In this document: positions 52,746-60,536 of the stretch, in pieces
Numbering within the stretch: the stretch's first letter is position 1
Layout of the letters: the number at the start of each line of letters is the position of its first letter
Assembly: GCF_004009905.1 (NCBI RefSeq)
Contig: NZ_ML136876.1
Span: forward strand, 1 to 64,000
Direction: 5' to 3'
DNA length: 64,000 nt
Source: Lactobacillus xujianguonis
GTDB lineage: Bacteria > Bacillota > Bacilli > Lactobacillales > Lactobacillaceae
The notes under the pieces: model-generated
The model's input: only the letters and a program-made list of their open reading frames with translations
Told to the model about the DNA's origin: nothing
The model's database searches: none
Made by a program: the position numbers and the translations under genes

Positions 52746-52833
52746 GTACATAATTATAAAGTACTAACAGAAGTATAAAACTAACCAAAGAACGAAAAAC
52801 ATCTATCTCTAATTATGATAAATGTGTTAAAAT

Positions 52834-54003
52834 ATGGGTATGAAATTACAAAAGAATGATGCCAATTTACAACAAATTGCAAGGCTTATCAAAGATGCTT
52901 TTGATAAAGATACCGATCTTACTAAAGACCAAGTTTTTATGTCTCGTTATGATCATAGTGACAGTTACGGCATCTTAGATAAAAACAAATTACAAAGTTA
53001 TATCATGGTTAATCCATTTCCTGCGCGTGTATTCACACAAAAGACGAAAATGGCAGGCATTGGGTATGTTTCTTCAGATAAAACTGCTCGCGGAAAGGGG
53101 AATATTACGGTATTAATGCGAGAAATACTGAAAGATTTGCATCAAGAAGAGATACCTTTTGCAAATTTAGCATCATTTTCAGAAAATTTTTACAGGCAAT
53201 ATGGCTTTGAAGATACTATTTATCAAAAGAAGTATGTATTTACGAATAAGGCTTTGCCATATCTGCGTACTATTACTGACGGAAAAACTATTACTGGTAC
53301 ATGGAGCGATTTATTAGTTCAGAATGGTGCTGCACAGTTATACGAAGTTCCGATGCATACTTCAGATGAGCGCAATACAATGAATCGTGAATACTGGTGG
53401 TGGAACCGCATGGAAAAGTACTATCCTGAACGCAATTTGGCAGTGTACTTTGGTAGAGTGGGTTTACCACAGGCATATATGTTTTATCATGTTAAGAATG
53501 ATACCTTTTTCGTTGATGAAATGTATGCAGATGCTGGTGATGGCATTAAGGGATTACTGACTTACATTAAAGAAAACTATGCTGACTGCGCTAGATTTGA
53601 GATACTCATGCCAGAAGAAAGCAAACTTGAAAACTTCTTTACTGAGCAAAGGGTTCTAGAAATCGGCATTAAACCTTACATGATGAGTCGGATAGTTGAC
53701 TTTGAAAAGATTATCTCATGCATGAAAGTGGTTAATTTCGGTAGTTATACGATTCGTGTAACAGGAGATGAATTGTGCCCTTGGAACAATGGTACTTGGC
53801 AAATTACTAATGATCATGATGGGTATCGGGTTAAAAAAGTTTCAGCCAGTGCTGACTTTACCGGAACCATTAATTCCTGGACTAAGGTTCTACTGGGGGA
53901 TATGATTCTGCACGATGCAATTAAAGCTGGTGAGATTGCGGGAGATCATTATTCAAAGCTTGAATTTGTCAAAGGTACTGTCAGCTTTTATGATTATTTT
54001 TAA
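52834..54003 (+). CDS. Eis-like GNAT N-acetyltransferase
   Basis: 389 residues (387 from the second ATG at 52840). An N-terminal GNAT domain (GIGYVSSDKTARGKGNITVL, about 73-92, holds the acetyl-CoA loop) is followed by a second GNAT-like domain and a C-terminal SCP2-like lobe ending in DYF, the three-part plan of Eis. Family members acetylate aminoglycosides or lysines on proteins. No ribosome binding site is visible, and a TAAAAT box ends right before the first ATG, so translation may be leaderless. Confidence 0.8.
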   Translation: MGMKLQKNDANLQQIARLIKDAFDKDTDLTKDQVFMSRYDHSDSYGILDKNKLQSYIMVNPFPARVFTQKTKMAGIGYVSSDKTARGKGNITVLMREILKDLHQEEIPFANLASFSENFYRQYGFEDTIYQKKYVFTNKALPYLRTITDGKTITGTWSDLLVQNGAAQLYEVPMHTSDERNTMNREYWWWNRMEKYYPERNLAVYFGRVGLPQAYMFYHVKNDTFFVDEMYADAGDGIKGLLTYIKENYADCARFEILMPEESKLENFFTEQRVLEIGIKPYMMSRIVDFEKIISCMKVVNFGSYTIRVTGDELCPWNNGTWQITNDHDGYRVKKVSASADFTGTINSWTKVLLGDMILHDAIKAGEIAGDHYSKLEFVKGTVSFYDYF

Positions 54004-54081
54004 ATTGAAAAAAGCAAGCTAGAAAATCTGCTAAAGTCTGATCTAACTTGCTTTTTTATATATACATAAGTATTAAGATTA

Positions 54082-54110
54082 ATATAAATATAAATATAAA
54101 TATAAATATT
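54082..54110. repeat. Short hexamer tandem repeat
   Basis: Nearly five units of TATAAA in a row in the intergenic region after the Eis-like gene, next to ACATAAGTATTAAG. Possibly an outlying member of the ATAAGTATA set or a slippage-prone tract. The remaining bases to 54301 hold a TATAAT promoter element (about 54264) for the next gene and no ORF. Confidence 0.5.
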
Positions 54111-54301
54111 ATGTAAAGCATAAGTACATTCATATTAATTAGCCAAAAATTCGTTTTCAGAATTCATTCTAATTAAGAACGCATCAGGGTATCTTTTTTC
54201 TCTCCTCAAAATCGTTATCTTCGACTTTTTTAAAAAAAGAATTAACTAACAAGAAAAAATGATTATAATATTTTTGGGAAATTTTTTATTTGGAGATAGA
54301 A

Positions 54302-55402
54302 ATGAATTTAAGACATCAAGTGATAACTATGATTGGTGCGGCATTTTGCGCCAGTCTCTTTTGTTGTGCGGGCAGTCGTTCGCAGACTGTTAAGGCTGAA
54401 GTGACAAGTTCTTTTGTTAAGAAGGCCCTGACTGAGGCTCACATCAAGGGGTCAGTTGTTGTGGTGCAGGATGGCAAGGCCAAAACAGTTAACGTGGGGT
54501 ATGGATATTATAAGCGCAAGCTAGATAATGGCAGTTCTAAGTTAGTTTATCCTTTGGGTTCTTTGCAAAAGGCAGTTACCGGTGCCATGATTACGCAACT
54601 GATTTACCAAGGAAAGCTTTCACAAAATACCAAGATTTCTCGCTGGTATCCATTATTGAAACATGCCAAGCATATTACCGTTGGGCAATTGATGACACAC
54701 ACTTCTGGCTTAAATATGAGTGGTAGCGAACAAAGTCATGGTATCAAGTTCTCTGAGGCAGGAGCAATTAAGTGGACTGTTGCCAAATTAGATCTGACAC
54801 CACGTTCTAAGGTAAATGATTTCAACTACAGCAATGCAAATTATGTTTTACTAGCAGGAATTATTCGCAAGGTAACGCATAAATCCTATGCTGCCAATGT
54901 TAAGAGCCGGATTATTAAGCCGTTGAAACTTCATCATACGTATATTTATAAGGATATTCCTCGTAGAAAGACAGATGCGATTTCTTATTACGGTAGTCAT
55001 AAAGGTAATTATCGTGATCCGCTTTATGCTAACCAATATACGGTGACACAATTGCCAGGTGCCGGGAATCTTTTCTCACAGCCAGGTGACTATTTGAAGA
55101 TCATCAAGGGTTTAAGTAATGGAAAAATTCTCACCGAAAAGCAATATCATTACATGACTCATTTGAAGTCCAAGAAATCGACTTATTCAGGTGGCCTGTA
55201 TCTTAAGAAGCATGGTGACCTGCAAGTGGCTTATGGCAACTTTGGAGGAACCCATTTTTCAAATTGGATTCAATTAACATCTGATAATAAAAATGGAATT
55301 GTGCTCTTCTCGAATCAAACGCAAAATAATAAGAATAAAAATCGTGCAGTAGGGTACAAGATTTTAAACAAGATTAAAAAGAATACTTTTGTTAAAAGAT
55401 AG
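54302..55402 (+). CDS. Serine hydrolase of the beta-lactamase/PBP4* family
   Basis: 366 residues from the ATG at 54302 (GGAGATAG site). Signal peptide (ITMIGAAFCASLFCCAGSRS), then a class C beta-lactamase-like domain with the SxxK motif in PLGSLQKAVTG and the YxN motif in FNYSNANYVLL. HTSGL follows the SxxK region as usual. It is probably an exported esterase or D,D-peptidase, perhaps acting on D-alanylated wall polymers. A positively charged C-terminus could bind the wall. Confidence 0.83.
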   Translation: MNLRHQVITMIGAAFCASLFCCAGSRSQTVKAEVTSSFVKKALTEAHIKGSVVVVQDGKAKTVNVGYGYYKRKLDNGSSKLVYPLGSLQKAVTGAMITQLIYQGKLSQNTKISRWYPLLKHAKHITVGQLMTHTSGLNMSGSEQSHGIKFSEAGAIKWTVAKLDLTPRSKVNDFNYSNANYVLLAGIIRKVTHKSYAANVKSRIIKPLKLHHTYIYKDIPRRKTDAISYYGSHKGNYRDPLYANQYTVTQLPGAGNLFSQPGDYLKIIKGLSNGKILTEKQYHYMTHLKSKKSTYSGGLYLKKHGDLQVAYGNFGGTHFSNWIQLTSDNKNGIVLFSNQTQNNKNKNRAVGYKILNKIKKNTFVKR

Positions 55403-55404
55403 TA

Positions 55405-55445
55405 ATGAAAAAGCAGCTTAGATTAACGATTCTAAGCTGCTTATT
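55405..55445. terminator. Bidirectional terminator
   Basis: AAGCAGCTTAGA pairs with TCTAAGCTGCTT around a short loop. It separates the convergent hydrolase and proC genes. Confidence 0.88.
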
Positions 55446-55489
55446 TTATCATTAAAAAATGATTCACGTGAAACAACGATAATTTTTGC

Positions 55490-56260
55490 CTAATTTTCAT
55501 TAGCGGCATTAACTGCGTCGATCACGGCATGACGTAAACCATTCTTTTCTAAACTAGCCACGCCCTTAATTGTAGTGCCGCCAGGTGAACAAACTTGATC
55601 ACGTAGAAGAGCAGGAGCAGTCTTGGTCTCAAGAGCTAAAGTTGCCGCACCTTTGACCATACTAGCTGCAATTTGGTTAGCTTGGTCACGTTTTAAACCA
55701 TTTAGCACTCCAGCATCCGCGAGAGCGTCAAGAAAGACATCGACAAAAGCCGGCCCACAACCACCGATTGTGCCAGCAATACTTAATTGTTCTTCTTTGA
55801 CTTCGATCACATCACCTAGGTCAGCTAACAGTTCTTTGATTGCGGTCTTACTTGTTTCATCAAGATCCTCCGGCAAATAAGTAGCAATCGTACCAGCATT
55901 AATGGCGACTGGAGTATTGGGGATGATGCGGGCGATTTTTGCTTCAGGTAAAATTTGATCTAGCTCTGCCATGGAAATGCCAGCAGCGGCAGAAATAATT
56001 GTAGCAGATGAAGTAGCTGGTAGATCCTTTAACACCGCTGACGTAATCTTAGCTGGCGTAGTTAAGATGATGAAGTCAGGCTTTAAATTAGCCAAGTCAG
56101 TCATTGAATGCACGAGTTTGAAGTTAAACTGCTCAGCTAATTGATCGACACGCGGGTTAACCGGATTTTCACCAATTAGGTCATATTTTTTAGTTCTGAA
56201 TAAACCTTCCATTATGGCGCTACCCATTTGACCAACGCCGACAATTGCAACTTTTTTCAT
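55490..56260 (-). CDS. proC: Pyrroline-5-carboxylate reductase
   Basis: 256 residues. Rossmann motif VAIVGVGQMGSAIMEGLF at the N-terminus and the P5CR signature RDQVCSPGGTTIKGVASLE (about 221-239). It makes proline from pyrroline-5-carboxylate with NAD(P)H. No proA/proB genes are nearby, so it may use pyrroline carboxylate from another route. Confidence 0.93.
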   Translation of the reverse strand: MKKVAIVGVGQMGSAIMEGLFRTKKYDLIGENPVNPRVDQLAEQFNFKLVHSMTDLANLKPDFIILTTPAKITSAVLKDLPATSSATIISAAAGISMAELDQILPEAKIARIIPNTPVAINAGTIATYLPEDLDETSKTAIKELLADLGDVIEVKEEQLSIAGTIGGCGPAFVDVFLDALADAGVLNGLKRDQANQIAASMVKGAATLALETKTAPALLRDQVCSPGGTTIKGVASLEKNGLRHAVIDAVNAANEN

Positions 56261-56338
56261 TGAGAATTCCTTTCTATCGCTAAAAATACTATAGTTAGAT
56301 TATGAGCAAAAAATTGTTGAGAATACAAGGTGAAATTC

Positions 56339-56905
56339 ATGCAAGAACGAAAAGATAAACGCAATGACGTTTTCATCAGCAAAAAGATGTCTTACTGCTT
56401 GCGGCATAATCCAGACAAATATGGCTTGCAGCTTGATGAATATGGTTTTGTTGATTTGCAAGATTTTTTGAAAGCAATGAATCGCATGCATCATTTTCAA
56501 CCAAAGCTGACGGAAATGAAAATTCGAGAAATCATGCAAGCTAGTGACAAGGTGCGTTTTGAAATTAAAAACGGTAAGATTTGTGCTCTTTACGGTCATT
56601 CTGTACCAGGAATTATTAAACGTCAAAAGGCCACGCCACCAGATGTCCTTTACCATGGCACAGCGCATCGCTTCTTAGCAAGTATTGAAAAAGAAGGACT
56701 GCTGCCAATGGGACGACAATATGTGCACTTGTCGACTGACATAGCGATGGCCGAATCAGTGGGTAAAAGACGTGATCAACAGCCAGCAATCTTAATGGTT
56801 GATGCTAAGCAAGCCCACGCTGATGGAATTGACTTTTATGTTGGTAATGATGAAGTGTGGTTATGTGATCAAATGCCAAGTAAGTATTTACACCAAATAA
56901 AATAA
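56339..56905 (+). CDS. RNA 2'-phosphotransferase (Tpt1/KptA)
   Basis: About 188 residues from the ATG at 56339 (AAGGTG site); a GTG at 56330 is an alternative. KptA motifs: SKKMSYCLRHNPDKYGLQLD, ALYGHS, LYHGTAHRFLASIEKEGLLP and VHLSTD, including the catalytic Arg-His-Arg set. The enzyme transfers a 2'-phosphate from RNA to NAD+. Bacteria lack the tRNA-splicing pathway of eukaryotes, so its natural RNA substrate is unclear. Its promoter lies in the proC upstream region. Confidence 0.9.
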   Translation: MQERKDKRNDVFISKKMSYCLRHNPDKYGLQLDEYGFVDLQDFLKAMNRMHHFQPKLTEMKIREIMQASDKVRFEIKNGKICALYGHSVPGIIKRQKATPPDVLYHGTAHRFLASIEKEGLLPMGRQYVHLSTDIAMAESVGKRRDQQPAILMVDAKQAHADGIDFYVGNDEVWLCDQMPSKYLHQIK

Positions 56906-56953
56906 TTTTAGATTTTTTCTTGACACATTCAAACGATCGTAATAAGATAATGA

Positions 56954-57255
56954 CAACGAAATTAATAAAAGCTTAGAAGAGATGAGTAATCATTCAGAGT
57001 TTCCACAGAGAGTCGAGTGAGGTGCAAGTCGATGTTACCGAGAATGATGAAGATGGTCTCTGAGCTGTTTAAAATGCAAGCCATGTTTGGTAAGCAATTT
57101 ACGTTTAACGATCGTTACCTCGTTCGAGTATGTCCCGAGTAAGGAGTACTTAGTAAGGACTTTGTTGTGAAGCAAAGTTGAAGTAAGGGTGGTAACACGT
57201 TTTAGAAGCGTCCCTAGGAAAGCTAATTACGGCTTTTCTGGAGGCGCTTTTTGCT
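56954..57255 (+). promoter_or_regulatory. T-box riboswitch (methionine-type)
   Basis: A promoter TTGACA-17-TAAGAT (56919-56924, 56942-56947) starts a leader of about 300 nt. The T-box sequence AAGGGTGGTAACACG is at 57185-57199, and the terminator AGCGTCCCTAGGAAAGC / GCTTTTCTGGAGGCGCT with a T-run is at 57205-57252. Stem I is closed by CAGAGA and TCTCTG; the codon just before that 3' arm is ATG (57052-57054, in GAAGATGG), which points to tRNA-Met. Uncharged tRNA would favour the antiterminator and turn on the methionine-recycling genes that follow. Confidence 0.88.
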
Positions 57256-57282
57256 TACCAAAATTAAAAAGGAGGATTAACC

Positions 57283-57405
57283 ATGGAGAGAATTGAAGAC
57301 AAACACGCAGTGTTAAGCAAAGAAAATATTAAGACTGGCCTTAAGCGAATGTGCGTCTTGATCTGGTTAGTCCTAATTATCATTGGGCTAGTAGTAGTGA
57401 AATAG
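57283..57405 (+). CDS. Small membrane protein in the methionine operon (40 aa)
   Basis: AAGGAGGATT lies before the ATG. A charged head of about 25 residues (MERIEDKHAVLSKENIKTGL) precedes one membrane helix (CVLIWLVLIIIGLVVV). It is the first ORF after the T-box terminator and is co-transcribed with the MetE-like gene 33 bases on. No family recognised; the strong translation signal suggests it is expressed. Confidence 0.65.
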   Translation: MERIEDKHAVLSKENIKTGLKRMCVLIWLVLIIIGLVVVK

Positions 57406-57438
57406 GCAAAATGAACTTTTTAATTTGGAGAAATAGAT

Positions 57439-58551
57439 ATGACAAATTTGCATTATGACATCGTTGGTAGTTTTCTTAGACCCACATCACTTAAAGCAGC
57501 ACGAGCAGACTTTGCAGCAGGGAAGGTTTCACTTTATGAATTACGCGAAGTAGAAAATCGAGAGATTGCTGACTTAGTTGAAAAAGAGATTAGCGCCGGC
57601 TTGAAGGTAGTCACTGACGGTGAATTTAGAAGAAGTTACTGGCACCTTGATACCTTCTGGGGCTTTGATGGTATTGCCCACACTACCCAAAAGCAAGGCT
57701 ATCTCTTCCATGATGAAGAAACGCGAAAAGATTCAGCGCAAATTAATGGCAAGATTCGCTTTGCTGGGGACCATCCAGACCTAGAAGCCTTTAAGTTTTT
57801 GCGTAATTTGACTAAAGGAAAAGGCGTGACTCCTCGGCAGAGCATCCCAGCTCCAGCTCAATGCTATGCGGAACTCGTCAGAGGAGAAGAAAATATTGCA
57901 GCTGTGCAAAAATACTATTCCAGCGAAGAGGAATTATTAACAGATCTGGCTCAAGCTTATCATGATTTGATCTTAGCTTTATATGATGTTGGCTGCCGGG
58001 ATGTGAAGCTTGATGACTGCACCTGGGGGATGGTTGTTGATGATGACTTCTGGGCAACGATGGTGAAGCAAGGCTTTAAACGTGAAGATTTAGAAGAAAA
58101 ATACTTGCAAGTCAATAATGCTGCACTGCAAGATTTGCCTGCTGATTTACGGATTTCCACTCATATTTGTCGTGGTAATTATCACTCTACTTGGGCAGCC
58201 AAGGGCGGTTATGCACCTGTAGCAGATTATGTTTTTGCTAAAGAAAATGTGGCTGCCTTTTATTTGGAATTTGATGATGAACGCTCAGGAGGCTTTGAAC
58301 CATTAGCAAAAGTTCCGGCTGATAAGGAAGTAGTTTTAGGTTTAGTCACCAGCAAGAAGCCCGAGTTAGAAAAAGAAGCGGACTTGCAAGCGCGAATTAA
58401 GCAGGCGAGCCAATACCACGACTTGGATCATTTAGCCCTGAGCACGCAATGTGGTTTTGCCTCTACTGAGGAGGGCAATCAACTGACTGAAACGCAAGAA
58501 TGGGCTAAAATTAATTTAGTTGAAAAAACCGCAAAAGATATTTGGAAATAA
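57439..58551 (+). CDS. MetE-like (YxjH/YxjG family) methionine synthase
   Basis: 370 residues, matching the C-terminal catalytic half of cobalamin-independent methionine synthase. The zinc site is formed by HICRGNYHS (about 234-242), the Glu around DDERSG and the Cys in TQCGFAST. The family transfers a methyl group to homocysteine in the cytoplasm; without the MetE N-terminal half the folate or other methyl donor is uncertain. It sits behind a Met T-box and before luxS, which makes homocysteine. Confidence 0.88.
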   Translation: MTNLHYDIVGSFLRPTSLKAARADFAAGKVSLYELREVENREIADLVEKEISAGLKVVTDGEFRRSYWHLDTFWGFDGIAHTTQKQGYLFHDEETRKDSAQINGKIRFAGDHPDLEAFKFLRNLTKGKGVTPRQSIPAPAQCYAELVRGEENIAAVQKYYSSEEELLTDLAQAYHDLILALYDVGCRDVKLDDCTWGMVVDDDFWATMVKQGFKREDLEEKYLQVNNAALQDLPADLRISTHICRGNYHSTWAAKGGYAPVADYVFAKENVAAFYLEFDDERSGGFEPLAKVPADKEVVLGLVTSKKPELEKEADLQARIKQASQYHDLDHLALSTQCGFASTEEGNQLTETQEWAKINLVEKTAKDIWK

Positions 58552-58574
58552 TTTTATTAAGAAGGAGAAAAATC

Positions 58575-59051
58575 ATGGGAAAAGTTGAAAGTTTTACATT
58601 AGATCACACCAAAGTTAAGGCGCCTTACGTTCGTTTGATTTCAGTTGAAGAAGGTAAAAAGGGTGATGAAATTTCTAACTTTGATTTACGGTTAGTGCAA
58701 CCAAATGATAATGCAATCCCAACCGGTGGGTTACACACAATTGAGCACTTACTCGCTAGCTTGCTTCGTGATCGGATTGATGGCTACATTGATTGTTCAC
58801 CATTTGGCTGCCGGACAGGCTTTCACTTGTTAGTCTGGGGTACGCCAAGTACGACTGAAGTAGCTAAGGCGCTGAAGTCCAGCTTGGAAGAAATCCGCGA
58901 CAACATTCAATGGGAAGATGTACCAGGAACCACAATTGAAAGTTGTGGTAATTACCGTGATCACTCATTGTTCTCAGCAAAAGAATGGTGCAAGAAGATC
59001 TTGGATGAAGGAATTTCTGATCAACCATTTGAAAGACATGTGGTTGAATAA
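58575..59051 (+). CDS. luxS: S-ribosylhomocysteine lyase
   Basis: 158 residues from the ATG at 58575 (AGGAGAAAAAT site). The metal ligands are clear: HTIEHLLAS holds the two His, and the third ligand is Cys in [10 protein letters not shown] (about 126). [13 protein letters not shown] is the family signature. It splits S-ribosylhomocysteine to homocysteine and DPD (the precursor of autoinducer-2). Co-transcribed with the MetE-like gene, so homocysteine is remade to methionine. Confidence 0.95.
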   Translation: MGKVESFTLDHTKVKAPYVRLISVEEGKKGDEISNFDLRLVQPNDNAIPTGGLHTIEHLLASLLRDRIDGYIDCSPFGCRTGFHLLVWGTPSTTEVAKALKSSLEEIRDNIQWEDVPGTTIESCGNYRDHSLFSAKEWCKKILDEGISDQPFERHVVE

Positions 59052-59067
59052 TGTTTAGATAGATTAA

Positions 59068-59098
59068 AAAGCTCGCATTTGCGGGCTTTTTTCTTTTG
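59068..59098. terminator. Terminator of the methionine/luxS operon
   Basis: AAAAAGCTCGC pairs with GCGGGCTTTTTT. It also separates the convergent TetR gene. Confidence 0.85.
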
Positions 59099-59099
59099 G

Positions 59100-59663
59100 T
59101 TAATAATTTCCTAACTGCTTAATATCATGTTTAATCAGCTGGGTTAAATCTTCAATTGAAATTCCTTCAGGATTTTCGAGCCATAGAGTAAAAGTATTCC
59201 AAAAAATTCCCACTGAAATTCTAGCTAGGTAAGTAACCTTGATTTCGTTATTAACATCCATATGCCATTCAACGTTCTTATTAGTTAAATGAAATTCTTT
59301 AAAAATGTCAGGAAATATTTGGTTTGCATTGTCTAGTAATTTATAACCTAGACCAGCTTTAACGAGAATTTGTAGCTTTTCAGAACGGGGTGGCCAATAG
59401 ATAAAGAAATCTTCAATTACTTGGTCGTAGGTTTTAGGGCTAAGTTCACGAATCCAAGTTGCATAATCCAGCAACAAATTTTGAAGATAAGTATCCATGA
59501 TATCGTCTTTATTTTTAAAAATTCGATAGAAAGTTCTTCTTGAAAGGTGAGCATTATTAGCAATATCAATGATATGAATTTCTGAAATTTTCTTTTTTGA
59601 AAGTAAATCAAAAAAAGAATTAATAATATTTTTTTGATGTTGTTTAGTCATTCGATTACTCAT
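59100..59663 (-). CDS. TetR-family regulator
   Basis: 187 residues with an N-terminal TetR HTH (IHIIDIANNAHLSRRTFYRI, about 30-49) and a ligand domain that resembles the TetR_C subtype of DhaS-like repressors. Divergent from a MacB-type ABC transporter operon, which it most likely represses. A 20-bp operator-like palindrome lies in the 177-base gap. Confidence 0.85.
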   Translation of the reverse strand: MSNRMTKQHQKNIINSFFDLLSKKKISEIHIIDIANNAHLSRRTFYRIFKNKDDIMDTYLQNLLLDYATWIRELSPKTYDQVIEDFFIYWPPRSEKLQILVKAGLGYKLLDNANQIFPDIFKEFHLTNKNVEWHMDVNNEIKVTYLARISVGIFWNTFTLWLENPEGISIEDLTQLIKHDIKQLGNY

Positions 59664-59774
59664 AAAGCTTTGTTACTCCGTACTTTGCCACAAATTAGTA
59701 TAAAAGTGACAAGAATTAAGATTTTGGTTTAAGTATTGAATTATATATATTTAGATGTAATCATACTTTATATA

Positions 59775-59794
59775 TTTGGCACAGATGTGTCAAA
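59775..59794. promoter_or_regulatory. Candidate TetR operator
   Basis: TTTGGCACA and TGTGTCAAA arms with a 2-base spacer. TTTGCCACA and GTGACAA half-like sites occur near 59684-59715. Position between the divergent genes supports control of both. Confidence 0.6.
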
Positions 59795-59840
59795 TAAAAT
59801 TGCGCGCGCAACTTTAATCTTGAAAAAATGAGGTAGTTGC

Positions 59841-60536
59841 ATGATTAAACTAGAAAAAATAAGTAAGTTCTATCAAGTTGGAGATGAACAAGTTACAGCT
59901 TTACAAGATATCAGTTTTCCGATTGAAAAGGGAAAATTAACAATTATTTTGGGTCCTTCAGGATCTGGAAAAAGTACTTTGCTAAATATTTTAGGTGGGA
60001 TGGATCAATCTACTGCAGGAAAGTTTTTGTTTGAAGGTGAAAATGTCACTCAGTTTGATGATCATCAATTGACAGATTATCGCAGAAAAGTAGTAGGCTT
60101 TGTTTCTCAATTTTATAATTTAGTCCCAAGTCTAACAGCTCTAGAAAACGTTGCGATTGCGGCCAGACTTACTGCTAATGATCACCGGGCTGAAGAATAT
60201 TTGGCAAAGGTGGGATTAAAACAGCGCCTGAATAATTTCCCTAGTCAGATGTCAGGTGGTGAAATGCAGCGAGTTTCAATTGCGCGCGCCTTGTCGAAAA
60301 AGCCTGAGATGTTGTTATGTGATGAACCAACAGGAGCCTTAGATACTAAAACGAGTTTACGAATCATGAAAATCCTGCAAGAAGTCGCGAAAACTTCTAA
60401 GACTGCTGTAATTGTGGTAACTCATAATCCTTCCTTTGAGCGGTATGGTGATTGTATTGTTCGCTTGAGAGATGGCAGAGTTGAATCGATTAAGAGGAAT
60501 CCTGTGCCTTCTGAAATAGGGGAGGATGTCAAATGA
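59841..60536 (+). CDS. ABC exporter ATP-binding protein (MacB/LolD-type)
   Basis: 231 residues. Walker A LGPSGSGKSTLLNILGG (about 37-53), Q-loop FVSQFYNLVPSL, ABC signature QMSGGEMQRVSIARALS, Walker B MLLCDEPTGALD and H-loop VVTHNPS. It powers the FtsX-type permease that follows with a 4-base overlap. Such pairs expel peptides, antimicrobials or sense envelope stress. Confidence 0.92.
   Translation: MIKLEKISKFYQVGDEQVTALQDISFPIEKGKLTIILGPSGSGKSTLLNILGGMDQSTAGKFLFEGENVTQFDDHQLTDYRRKVVGFVSQFYNLVPSLTALENVAIAARLTANDHRAEEYLAKVGLKQRLNNFPSQMSGGEMQRVSIARALSKKPEMLLCDEPTGALDTKTSLRIMKILQEVAKTSKTAVIVVTHNPSFERYGDCIVRLRDGRVESIKRNPVPSEIGEDVK

Noticed and set aside
47207-52833. Prophage or integrative conjugative element
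   Set aside because: No integrase, relaxase, structural or lysis genes are seen, and no flanking direct repeat was found by eye.
56300-56668. Antisense ORF over the KptA gene
   Set aside because: It is a mirror of the KptA coding frame with no ribosome binding site or family match.
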